58,247 nt of DNA from Streptomyces iakyrus (GTDB lineage: Bacteria; Actinomycetota; Actinomycetes; Streptomycetales; Streptomycetaceae), in assembly GCF_000717055.1 (NCBI RefSeq), contig NZ_JNXI01000032.1:1-58247 (forward strand). Direction: 5' to 3'. Every line of letters begins with the position of its first letter. Within the stretch, counting starts at the first letter, position 1. This document shows positions 51,334 to 58,247 of the stretch, piece after piece. A program made the translations under genes and the position numbers. Under the pieces are notes generated by a model. It did no database searches. It was not told the origin of the DNA and saw nothing but the letters and a program-made list of their open reading frames with translations.

Positions 51334-51568
51334 GAAGTGATCCCCTGTTCGTCGGCCACCGTACCGATCGACGGTGGCTCGTGCGTTTCGACTGCTTCTG
51401 CCGTCTCGACGGCCAGCAGTGCTCTGACAAACGAAGGACGCCGCACTTGGTCCCGCTCACCGCCACGGCGTGACCAACGTCACTCAGCGCACTCAACTCC
51501 GCAGGTCATCTCCCGGCCGCTTCGCGTGCCTCGCGCCCCACTTCCGAGTCCGGCCATCCATCAAAACT

Positions 51569-51584
51569 ACGTAGTGGTTTAGTA
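51569..51584 (-). promoter_or_regulatory. 16-bp recurrent motif, site 7
   Basis: On the minus strand TACTAAACCACTACGT: left half perfect, right half ACTACG. It lies 12-28 bp before the M23 peptidase ATG, and the sequence also includes the palindrome ACTACGTAGT (51566-51575). Confidence 0.5.
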
Positions 51585-51596
51585 TCCCCGCCTGGC

Positions 51597-52982
51597 ATGA
51601 GGTCCGATCCGGCGTTCAGCGGTCTCTCCGCGAGTGCAGTCGCCGCTCGTCCTCCGGCTGTCGAGGTGAAAGAGAAGGTGCTGGTGGACGATCGGTATGC
51701 GTCGGGGGGCTGGGCCTCGACGGTCCCCCACTCCGACACGACACACGTCGCATGGCCGGAAAACCCTCGGTGGGCGGTCCCGCACGAGCCCTACGGACAC
51801 CCCGCCCACGACCTCGGCCTGACCGATGCCGCATACACCGAGGCGGACCCGCTGTTCGGTCCGCTACCGGGCACGTACGGCGCCGGTGCGCCTGGTACCG
51901 GGCCCTTCGCCCACCACACATGGCACGAGCACAGCGGCGGCCACGACGCGGCCCCGTCGTGGGAGATATCCGGCTACCACACCAACCCGAGCGGTCACGG
52001 GTACCCGGGCCAGTGGGCGGATCACAACGGTCCCACCTTCTCCCCGACGATCCCGGACAGCTCCGACGCCCTCGGTTCACTCAACGCTGCCGCCCCCGTC
52101 GACTTCCACGACGGTCCCGATGAGGAGCCTGTAAACAGAGCGCCGGAGTACGACGCGCCAGGCACGCTCCAGGACACGTCCGAAGCCTCGTCGACTCCCG
52201 CCACTCCCCCAGCCCGGCCGACGACGCGCCGCGCCGGCCGCCGCGATCGCCGGGCGCCTCGCCGAAGCTCCGCTTTCCTGACGGTCGTCGCACCCTCCGT
52301 CGCCTTCGTGGGCATGGCCGGGATGGCCGCGGCCTCCATCGGCCTCGGCGGCGGCGTCAAGACCGTGGAGGCCGCCGACGACCCGGCCGTCGAACCCTCC
52401 GCGGCCAACAGCGAGCTCGACACCCAGCTCACCGCACTCAGCCGGGGCGCCGACGACTTCGCCGGGCGTGCGAGCCGGGCGCAGGAGCGCGTCGACCTCG
52501 AACAGCGGCGGCGTGAGGAGCAGAGGCTCAGGCAAGAGGAGGCGGCACGCAAGAAGGCGGAGGCCGCGCGCAGAGAGGCACTGCGCCCGAAGTTCGCACT
52601 CCCCGTCGCACAGAAAGGAGTCGGCGAGCTGTTCGGGGCGGCCGGGTCCATGTGGGCGAACCGGCACACCGGCCTCGACTTCCCCGTGCCCATGAACACG
52701 CCGGTGATGGCGGTAACAGACGGCACAGTCGAGGCCATGTGGCATCCGTCCTACGGCAACCTCGTCAAGGTGACCGCCCCGGACGGCACGCAGACCTGGT
52801 ACGCCCACCTCGCCGGCTTCAGGCTCCGCTCCGGTTACGTCAAGGCAGGGACCGTCATCGCCTATGCGGGCAGCACCGGCAACTCGTCGGGGCCTCATCT
52901 CCACCTGGAAGTGCATCCGGGCGCCGGCGATGCCGTGGATCCGCTGCCGTGGCTGCGCAGCCATGGCCTCGACCCGACGTAG
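51597..52982 (+). CDS. Membrane-anchored M23 peptidase
   Basis: 461 residues. The first 220 are acidic, His/Gly/Pro-rich and probably cytosolic; a helix (FLTVVAPSVAFVGMAGMAAA) follows; then a coiled coil (LEQRRREEQRLRQEEAARKK) and an M23 domain with HTGLDFPVPMNTPV and SSGPHLHLEVHPG. The zinc ligands (His and Asp of HTGLD, second His of HLH) are present, so it should cut peptide cross-links in peptidoglycan. ATG 51597 follows a TAGTAT box by 11 bases, which may mean a leaderless message; the true start could be further in. Confidence 0.88.
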   Translation: MRSDPAFSGLSASAVAARPPAVEVKEKVLVDDRYASGGWASTVPHSDTTHVAWPENPRWAVPHEPYGHPAHDLGLTDAAYTEADPLFGPLPGTYGAGAPGTGPFAHHTWHEHSGGHDAAPSWEISGYHTNPSGHGYPGQWADHNGPTFSPTIPDSSDALGSLNAAAPVDFHDGPDEEPVNRAPEYDAPGTLQDTSEASSTPATPPARPTTRRAGRRDRRAPRRSSAFLTVVAPSVAFVGMAGMAAASIGLGGGVKTVEAADDPAVEPSAANSELDTQLTALSRGADDFAGRASRAQERVDLEQRRREEQRLRQEEAARKKAEAARREALRPKFALPVAQKGVGELFGAAGSMWANRHTGLDFPVPMNTPVMAVTDGTVEAMWHPSYGNLVKVTAPDGTQTWYAHLAGFRLRSGYVKAGTVIAYAGSTGNSSGPHLHLEVHPGAGDAVDPLPWLRSHGLDPT

Positions 52983-53027
52983 GCGTGTATCGACGTCCTG
53001 TCGTTGATCAAAGCCGAGCCGCTGGAG

Positions 53028-53434
53028 ATGCCCGTGTGGGAAACCCTCGTCGTCATTGTCGGCTTCGCGGTCGTGGTTGAGCCGCTCCGCTCCTTCGCCG
53101 CATACGCGGGCTACGGCGCGAGCGCCACATTTCCCAAACGATCGCCGCGCTGAACCGTGGGGGAACCATCCGCATCCGCTGTGACGCACGATTCCGCAAC
53201 TCCGGCGGAGAGCGACAGCGCGCTCGCCTCGTGGTGCAAGCCGAAGGCGTCTTCCTCTCCACCACTGATGGCACCGTCTCGAACCTGCAGCTCGGGACTC
53301 CTGGCGCCACCGTCGAGGTCGTCAATGAGCTCTCAATGGTCCTGTGCAACGTGGCCGGACGACAGCTTGAGGTTCTCTTGCCAGCCACAGAAGACCGCCT
53401 GTTCAAGGCCGTGGCGGACACCCTCGTACGCTGA
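53028..53434 (+). pseudogene. Small membrane-anchored protein, apparently frameshifted
   Basis: ATG 53028 gives MPVWETLVVIVGFAVVVEPL, a good membrane anchor, then leaves the coding frame. The continuation in another frame, from about 53078, reads LRRIRGLRRERHISQTIAAL, GGTIRIRCDARFRN, and ends at 53434 with LFKAVADTLVR. The whole is 407 bp, two more than a multiple of three, so one indel near 53075-53095 would join a helix to a cytosolic domain resembling DUF2550-type proteins. If not joined, the second part has a GTG start at 53231 (67 residues). Confidence 0.55.
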
Positions 53435-53715
53435 GAGGGTGTGTTCTGCCAGGCTCGGCGTCGACGCTGATCTGGTCCTGGGCAGCAACGTGGTGCGGTA
53501 GACAACCGGCAGCGGCAGCAAGCTGGTTGCAGAAGAATGTGACGAATCCCGCTGCGATGAAACCACTTGTCTCCCTCCACCCCCATGTGGCCGTGCGGCT
53601 TTGTCCAGGCGGGAACCTATGAGCGGCGAGCGGTGTACACAGAACATGGAGAGGCCGAAGAAGCCGGCGCCGCCCCGTGCCGTGTGCCTGTCCAACCGGG
53701 GAGGAGGCTGCGCGC
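53435..53715. other. Intergenic region
   Basis: No gene is supported in these 281 bp and no clear operator was seen. GAGGAGG at 53701-53707 is the ribosome binding site of the next gene. Confidence 0.4.
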
Positions 53716-54693
53716 ATGAGCGAGATTCTCAGCGGCGGGCCGGAGCGGCCACCTTGGAGACCCCCTCGCTGGTTGGTCATGGCGGCCGTGGCTGTGGTGA
53801 CGATCGCAGCCCTGGTGGTCAGCCTCATCGTCGCGAATGGCGAAGACGCCCCTCAGTCGGCAAAGCCCCGGAGTTCGCCGTCGCTGTCGTCGCCGACCGG
53901 CGTTCCCACCCCGGACGGTCCGAACGCGTCCGTCAGGCAGGATGAGACGCCCGGCCTGTTGATCAACGGAGTCGCCTTGGGCCAGGGCTCCCTGAACCGG
54001 CACGACCGGCGGGCTGATGCCGGTCCTTGGACGGTGACGGTGCGGCGGTCGGATGGATCGTTGGCACGGAATGGTGCGGTGGTGACGTTCCCTGTGTCGA
54101 AGCCTCGGGTTGGCCGCCCGATCCGGATCGGCGACGCGTCGGGGTGGAACCGTAGCGGCGAGATCATCTGGCCTGTCTCAGGGGCGGACGCGCGCGTGCG
54201 CGGCGATCTGCCTCGGCCGCAACTGGTGGGAATCGCCGCCGCGACAACGGTCTCATCCGGGCGTCCGAAGGTCAGGGCACCGTCCGGGTTCTCGGTGGTG
54301 TCGACGGGTGCCGCACGCCCGCACCTCCTGCGCGAGGCACGCTACGGCTCCGACGAGGTGGGAGAGGCCGGGGAGCTCTCCGGCGGTCTGACCTTCACCG
54401 GCGTGGCCCGTTGTGGGGGCATCGAGGACCGGTTGTACGCCGTGGGCACGCAGCCTGCCGGCAGAGTGCGCGGCAAGCCCGCGGTCGTGACGTCCGGACT
54501 CGTCGGCAACGCTGTGCTGGCCTGGGAGCCAGAGCCTGGTGTGGTCGCTTATGTCGGATACAGCGGTGCGCCCCTCGACCGGGGCGCGATCGGCGCCCTT
54601 CGACGGCTCGCCGAGCGAACCCGTTTGCTCAGCTCGCGGCAGTGGCAGGAGACCCGCCCTGCGACGGTCGACCAGGTCAACGACTTCGGCTGA
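53716..54693 (+). CDS. Single-pass membrane protein, unknown
   Basis: 325 residues: a short head, one helix (WLVMAAVAVVTIAALVVSLIV), a Ser/Pro linker, and an external domain of about 240 residues with one Cys pair region (VARCGGIEDRLYAVG). I do not recognise the family. Gly/Arg-rich beta-strand composition suggests a wall-side sensor or binding domain. GAGGAGG nine bases upstream fixes ATG 53716. Confidence 0.7.
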   Translation: MSEILSGGPERPPWRPPRWLVMAAVAVVTIAALVVSLIVANGEDAPQSAKPRSSPSLSSPTGVPTPDGPNASVRQDETPGLLINGVALGQGSLNRHDRRADAGPWTVTVRRSDGSLARNGAVVTFPVSKPRVGRPIRIGDASGWNRSGEIIWPVSGADARVRGDLPRPQLVGIAAATTVSSGRPKVRAPSGFSVVSTGAARPHLLREARYGSDEVGEAGELSGGLTFTGVARCGGIEDRLYAVGTQPAGRVRGKPAVVTSGLVGNAVLAWEPEPGVVAYVGYSGAPLDRGAIGALRRLAERTRLLSSRQWQETRPATVDQVNDFG

Positions 54694-54807
54694 CACGGGG
54701 CCCGTCAGCAGGCTTCCCGTGTTCCTACGAACCGTCCGGCGCCCTGCCAGTAAGGCCCGCAGGGCGAAATCCCACCGACCACCTGAACACCCTCCGCCCG
54801 AGCAACG

Positions 54808-54823
54808 TACTAAGGGCACTAGC
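54808..54823 (+). promoter_or_regulatory. 16-bp recurrent motif, site 8
   Basis: TACTAAGGGCACTAGC: left half perfect, right half with one shift. It lies about 95 bp upstream of the DUF5134-type gene. Confidence 0.55.
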
Positions 54824-54917
54824 AGCTAATGCCCATGCAGCGCCCCGTGGCGCTCGTACGACGCGGCGGGCGTCGGCCGTGCGGACCCGCCGTGCTCGGA
54901 CGATCGGGAAGGTGAAG

Positions 54918-55820
54918 ATGGGAACTCTGACGCTCAGTTGGGCCATCGCGCTGGTCGCCGCCCTGGTGGCCGCCGTCAGTGCGGTCCGGGTGGCGACCAC
55001 CAGCGGTGAGATCCGGTTCGCGGCGGGCGGCGACCTGCTGATGGGCGTGTGCATGGCCGCCATGGCACTCCCGGCGACGGTCGGCTGGTACGCGGGCTAC
55101 GGCATGTGGTGGTCGGTTGCGTTCGGCGTCCTCGGGCTCGTGGCAGTGGCGATGGCGGTCAAACACACGCGCGACGGCGGGTGGAAGCACGGCCGTCACT
55201 GGGTCCACCTCATCGTCGGCAGTTTCGGCATGGTGATCATGACGCTCGCCATGACGAGTACATCGTCCGGACCGGTGCTCGCCCTCGGCAGCGGGCACTC
55301 CATGGCGCACATGCCGGGCATGGAGAACACGGCGAGCACGACGGGTACGCACCAGATGGCCGGCATGGATTCCATGGAGGGGATGGAATCCATGGACGGC
55401 ATGGGCTCCATGCACGACGGAATGGACATGTCGGGGATGGCGAACGCCGCAGCCGACGCGGGTTCCGCAGGGGGATCCGGTGCTGTGTGGCGGTGGGTGA
55501 TCGCGGTGCTCGCCGTGTACTTCCTGATGTCGATCGGCGCCTCCGTGTGGGCGAGGGCCCGCGGCACCGGCAAGCGCGGCGGCCGGGGCAGCGGCTCACG
55601 GGGCGTGAGCCGCTGGCTGCTCGCCATGCCGGACACGGTGTTCGTCTTCCTGGCGTCGCTGACGCTCTCGGTGTGGGACAAAACCAGGTTGGCGCAGCAG
55701 CCGGACCGGCCGGGCCACGGCCGCCGCCGCAAGCTCGGAGCCGCGCCGGACGCGGCGCTGGCGGCCCATATCGGCATGGGCGGGATCATGTCGGCGATGC
55801 TCCTGATGATGGCCGCGTGA
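54918..55820 (+). CDS. DUF5134-type membrane protein with Met/His-rich loop
   Basis: 300 residues. Four helices, then a loop very rich in Met and His (HSMAHMPGMENT, MAGMDSMEGMESMDGMGSMH, DGMDMSGM), then a helix and a C-terminal part (MPDTVFVFLASLTLSVWD). This layout is that of actinobacterial DUF5134 proteins (recalled). Met-x-x-Met arrays bind Cu(I), so a copper-buffering role is likely but unproven. ATG 54918 is preceded by GGAAGGTGA. The 16-bp motif lies upstream. Confidence 0.82.
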   Translation: MGTLTLSWAIALVAALVAAVSAVRVATTSGEIRFAAGGDLLMGVCMAAMALPATVGWYAGYGMWWSVAFGVLGLVAVAMAVKHTRDGGWKHGRHWVHLIVGSFGMVIMTLAMTSTSSGPVLALGSGHSMAHMPGMENTASTTGTHQMAGMDSMEGMESMDGMGSMHDGMDMSGMANAAADAGSAGGSGAVWRWVIAVLAVYFLMSIGASVWARARGTGKRGGRGSGSRGVSRWLLAMPDTVFVFLASLTLSVWDKTRLAQQPDRPGHGRRRKLGAAPDAALAAHIGMGGIMSAMLLMMAA

Positions 55821-56065
55821 GGGTCGCCATCGCTGACAACGCGGGGACGGCATCGCTCACTGCGGCGAGAGAGCGTCGAGCAGGGTGGGGGTGTCGGCAT
55901 CAGCACGGAGTGGACTCGACACGGCCCGAATCTGCGAAGCATCTTCGTATTTGACGCCCGGGACGGAGAGAATGGACGGAAGCACTCCACGCGCCCGGGC
56001 AGGCTCGGACTTCATGATCCCCCGTGCAAGCCGCCCGCCGGCGCCCGTCCGAAGGGTCCGGTCCG

Positions 56066-56479
56066 ATGTCGCCTTCACCCCGCCGCAGGCGTGCCGTCCC
56101 GCTGGCGCTCGGAGCAGCCGCCGTACTGCTGCTCGCGACCGCCTGTGCCGACGGGAACGACGAACCCGCCGCGACTTCTCCCAGCCCCGCCACCTCCGCC
56201 TCGAGCCCCGCGTCCCCCACCGCAGAGACGAAGACCATCACGATGGAGGACTTCGCGTTCAGCCCGGCAAATCCGGAAGTGCGGGCGGGCGAGAAGATCA
56301 CCGTGGTCAACAAGGACTCCGCCGCCCACACCGTCACGGCCACGGAAGGCGACGCCTTCGACACGGGGAGCATCGCCGGCGGGAAGTCCGGGACGTTCAC
56401 CGCGCCGTCCGAGCCCGGCGAGTATGACTTCGTCTGCACCTTCCACCCGAACATGACAGGCACTCTGATCGTCCGCTGA
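56066..56479 (+). CDS. Cupredoxin (plastocyanin-like) lipoprotein
   Basis: 137 residues. Lipobox LLLATAC near residue 27, a Ser/Pro linker, then a cupredoxin domain: MEDFAFSPANPEVRAGEKIT, the first copper His in AAHTVTA, and the C-terminal loop CTFHPNM giving Cys, His and Met ligands. It is a small blue copper protein for electron transfer or copper storage on the outer face. ATG 56066 is preferred over the longer frame because the signal peptide starts there. Confidence 0.92.
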   Translation: MSPSPRRRRAVPLALGAAAVLLLATACADGNDEPAATSPSPATSASSPASPTAETKTITMEDFAFSPANPEVRAGEKITVVNKDSAAHTVTATEGDAFDTGSIAGGKSGTFTAPSEPGEYDFVCTFHPNMTGTLIVR

Positions 56480-56860
56480 GACGTCCCATCCGGATGGGGA
56501 TGCAAGAGCACGGCGGCGATGTCGAGGGCGGATGGCCTGGCATCGGTCGTCGTCGATCTGCTGCCTCCCTGACCAGTACAGGCGCTGGCTTCGTCGCGCC
56601 TGTATCCCGCACGCGGGCCTCACACGAGGGCTGAAGGACCCCGGGTATGGGCCGCTCGTCCCTACCCCCGCTGGGTATCGTGGAGCAAGGATGGTTTCCA
56701 GGCCGAGCGTGCCGCCGGCGGCTTCGGCCGACCTTCCGCCGGAAGGTCAGGTACTGCCCAGGCCAAGGTTGCGGCCCAGGTCACCGGGCCGGAGCCTGAA
56801 GGTGTCCATCCACATGGCGTGGCCTGGCTGATTCCTCACCAGTCGAGAGGAGGCGGCCCT
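56480..56860. other. Intergenic region before the pspA operon
   Basis: No gene is supported. CTACCCCCGCTGGGTATC at 56662-56679 loosely resembles a CsoR-type palindrome but has a longer, imperfect core. GAGAGGAGG at about 56846 is the pspA ribosome binding site. Confidence 0.4.
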
Positions 56861-57637
56861 GTGACCAGCATTCCCAAGCGCATAGCCGCCCTGTTCCGAA
56901 TCAAGGCGAACAAGGCCCTGGACCGGGCCGAGGACCCGCGCGAGGTACTGGACTACTCCTACGCCCAGCAACAGGAACTGCTGCAGAAGGTACGGCGCGG
57001 CGTGGCGGACGTGGCCACCAGCCGCAAACGTATCGACCTGCAGATCAACCAGTTGCGGCTGTCCGGCGGCAAGCTGGAGGGGCAGGCCCAGCAGGCGCTC
57101 GCCGCCGGACGCGAGGATCTCGCCCGCGAGGCCCTGACCCGGCGCACGGGCGTGGCCTCGCAGCTCACGGACCTGGAGGCTCAGCGGTCCTCCCTTCAGG
57201 CGGAGGAGGAGAAGCTCACCCTCGCCTCCCAGCGCCTGCAGGCGAAGGTAGACGCCTTCCGCACCCGCAAGGAGACCATCAAGGCCACCTATACTGCGGC
57301 CGAGGCCCAGACCCGTATCACCGAGGCCGTCACCGGTATCGGTGAGGAGATGGGCGATGTGGGCCTGGCCATGCAGCGCGCCCAGGACAAGACCGAGGAA
57401 CTGCAGGCGCGCGCCGGCGCACTGGACGAGCTGCTCGCCTCCGGTGCTCTGGAGGACGCCACCCTCCCGGCCGGCCGCGACGACATCCAGGCCGAACTCG
57501 AGCGCGTCACCGCGGGCAGCGACGTGGACAAGGAACTGGCCCGGATGAAGGCCGAGCTCCCCGCATCCGCCACCCCACCGGCCCTGGAAGGCAAGGGCAC
57601 CGAGCAGGGCTCGCCGGACCAGGAGGGGACATCATGA
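56861..57637 (+). CDS. pspA: Phage shock protein A (PspA/IM30) homologue
   Basis: 258 residues from GTG 56861. It is almost wholly alpha-helical with long coiled coils: FRIKANKALDRAEDPREVLD then YSYAQQQELLQKVRRGVADV, the hallmark start of PspA, then AREALTRRTGVASQLTDL. PspA coats and stabilises damaged membrane. The next gene encodes its actinobacterial partner PspAA and overlaps by four bases. Confidence 0.93.
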   Translation: MTSIPKRIAALFRIKANKALDRAEDPREVLDYSYAQQQELLQKVRRGVADVATSRKRIDLQINQLRLSGGKLEGQAQQALAAGREDLAREALTRRTGVASQLTDLEAQRSSLQAEEEKLTLASQRLQAKVDAFRTRKETIKATYTAAEAQTRITEAVTGIGEEMGDVGLAMQRAQDKTEELQARAGALDELLASGALEDATLPAGRDDIQAELERVTAGSDVDKELARMKAELPASATPPALEGKGTEQGSPDQEGTS

Positions 57638-57912
57638 TCATGCGGATTCTCGGTGAGGGCCAGTACGAGATCGCCGATGAGCATCTGGACCGGCTCAACG
57701 AGCTGGACTCCGCCCTGCAGCCGGCCGCCGACGCGGGCGACGAGACGGCGTTCACCACCGCCCTGTCTGCCCTGCTGGACGCGGTGCGCAGCCTCGGCAC
57801 GCCCGTGCCGGACGAGACGATCACGCCGTCCGACCTGGTGCTGCCCGACGCGGACACCAGCCTCACGCAGGTGCGCGACCTGCTCTCCGACGAGGGCCTG
57901 ATCCCAGGGTGA
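57634..57912 (+). CDS. PspAA domain protein
   Basis: 92 residues: MIMRILGEGQYEIADEHLDR then LNELDSALQPAAD, and a C-terminal ITPSDLVLPDADTSLTQVRD. This is the PspA-associated domain found fused to or beside PspA and HtpX in actinobacteria. Its role is thought to link membrane stress to PspA. Coupled to pspA and to htpX. Confidence 0.88.
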   Translation: MIMRILGEGQYEIADEHLDRLNELDSALQPAADAGDETAFTTALSALLDAVRSLGTPVPDETITPSDLVLPDADTSLTQVRDLLSDEGLIPG

Positions 57913-58247
57913 TGACGATGCGCAGCCGTTTTGAGCCCGACCGGCAGCTGACCGCCCGGATGCTGGTCACCATGTTCCTGCTCGGGCTGCTGTACGTGGT
58001 GTTCGTCGCCGCGCTGATCGTGCTGCTCAAGTCGGTGGTCCTGGTCGTGGTCATCGCCGCCGGGCTGCTGGGTGCGCAGTACTGGTACTCCGACCGGATC
58101 GCCCTGTATGCCATGCGCGGCCGCCTGGTCACCCGGGAGGAGGCGCCTCAGCTGCACGGCGTCATCGACCGGCTGTGCGCCACCGCGGACATGCCCAAAC
58201 CGCGCGTGGCCGTCTCCCGGATGGACCTGCCCAACGCGTTCGCCACC
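57912..58247 (+). CDS. htpX: HtpX-like zinc metalloprotease (cut by window edge)
   Basis: The visible 112 residues start at ATG 57912, overlapping the PspAA stop. Two membrane helices (MLVTMFLLGLLYVVFVAALI and VVLVVVIAAGLLGAQYW) are followed by MPKPRVAVSRMDLPNAFAT, the conserved stretch just before the HEXXH zinc site of HtpX. HtpX degrades damaged membrane proteins. The catalytic motif lies beyond the right edge. Confidence 0.9.
   Translation, partial: MTMRSRFEPDRQLTARMLVTMFLLGLLYVVFVAALIVLLKSVVLVVVIAAGLLGAQYWYSDRIALYAMRGRLVTREEAPQLHGVIDRLCATADMPKPRVAVSRMDLPNAFAT

Noticed and set aside
56662..56679. Third CsoR-type box before pspA
   Set aside because: The core is longer and imperfect compared with the two clear sites; kept only as a remark.

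Overview
The window reads as high-GC actinomycete DNA, most likely Streptomyces or a close relative. Third codon positions are almost all G/C, GTG and TTG starts are common, ATGA/GTGA start-stop overlaps are frequent, and the families are typically streptomycete (CmtR/CadC sensors, System II ResB-CcsB, DUF305, DUF5134, class F sortase, CsoR-type operators). All names rest on reading motifs by eye; no database search was run. No tRNA, rRNA, CRISPR array or replication origin was seen. The left edge cuts a PLP-dependent cysteine-synthase-like gene and the right edge cuts htpX.

Layout. (1) 1-10.2 kb: a metal-efflux block. A CmtR-type sensor, a CPx P-type ATPase, a lipoprotein signal peptidase, a 14-TM MFS exporter, a small CDF-like protein and an ACR3-like permease read rightwards; a hydrolase and an unknown 462-aa protein diverge from the sensor. 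(2) 10.4-17.4 kb: an envelope thiol-redox and cytochrome c maturation operon: DsbA-like, VKOR, TlpA/ResA, CcdA, a CadC-type sensor, SCO, ResB, CcsB. (3) 17.9-21.4 kb: AraC regulator, MMPL transporter and a small membrane protein. (4) 21.4-23.9 kb: a scar with remnants of an IS21 transposase, an Lsr2-like protein and a lipoprotein repeat, plus a membrane protein and a frameshifted secreted protein. (5) 23.9-28.9 kb: DUF2269, TetR, a nickel/cobalt permease under a Nur-like box, DUF305 protein, sortase, methyltransferase. (6) 29-33.4 kb: FemX-like ligase diverging from MurJ, an ECF sigma factor and a probable anti-sigma protein. (7) 33.5-42.5 kb: small accessory genes, carbonic anhydrase with SulP transporter, BlaI with its peptidase, methyltransferases. 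(8) 42.5-50.5 kb: copper-type genes: multicopper oxidase and a small secreted protein behind a CsoR-like palindrome, a second CcsB/ResB pair, an L,D-transpeptidase, and an unknown membrane protein behind a second CsoR-like palindrome. (9) 50.6-58.2 kb: SanA-like protein, M23 peptidase, DUF5134 protein, cupredoxin lipoprotein, PspA-PspAA-HtpX.

How it fits together. The whole stretch looks like an envelope and metal-stress island: metals are sensed and exported, extracytoplasmic disulfides and copper centres are maintained, and spare copies of cell-wall and cytochrome-maturation genes are carried. Several operator types tie genes together. The most notable is a recurrent 16-bp motif, TACTAA-N3-ACTTAGC, seen eight times between 25 and 55 kb and never in the first 25 kb. 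It lies in front of genes of very different function, suggesting one unrecognised regulon. A second recurring theme is a two-gene cassette: a small His/acid-rich secreted protein ending in L-R-I or L-R-C, next to a multi-pass membrane protein with a His/acid tail. The cassette occurs twice, at 22-23 kb and 36-37 kb. Three genes appear frameshifted, at 23, 34 and 53 kb.
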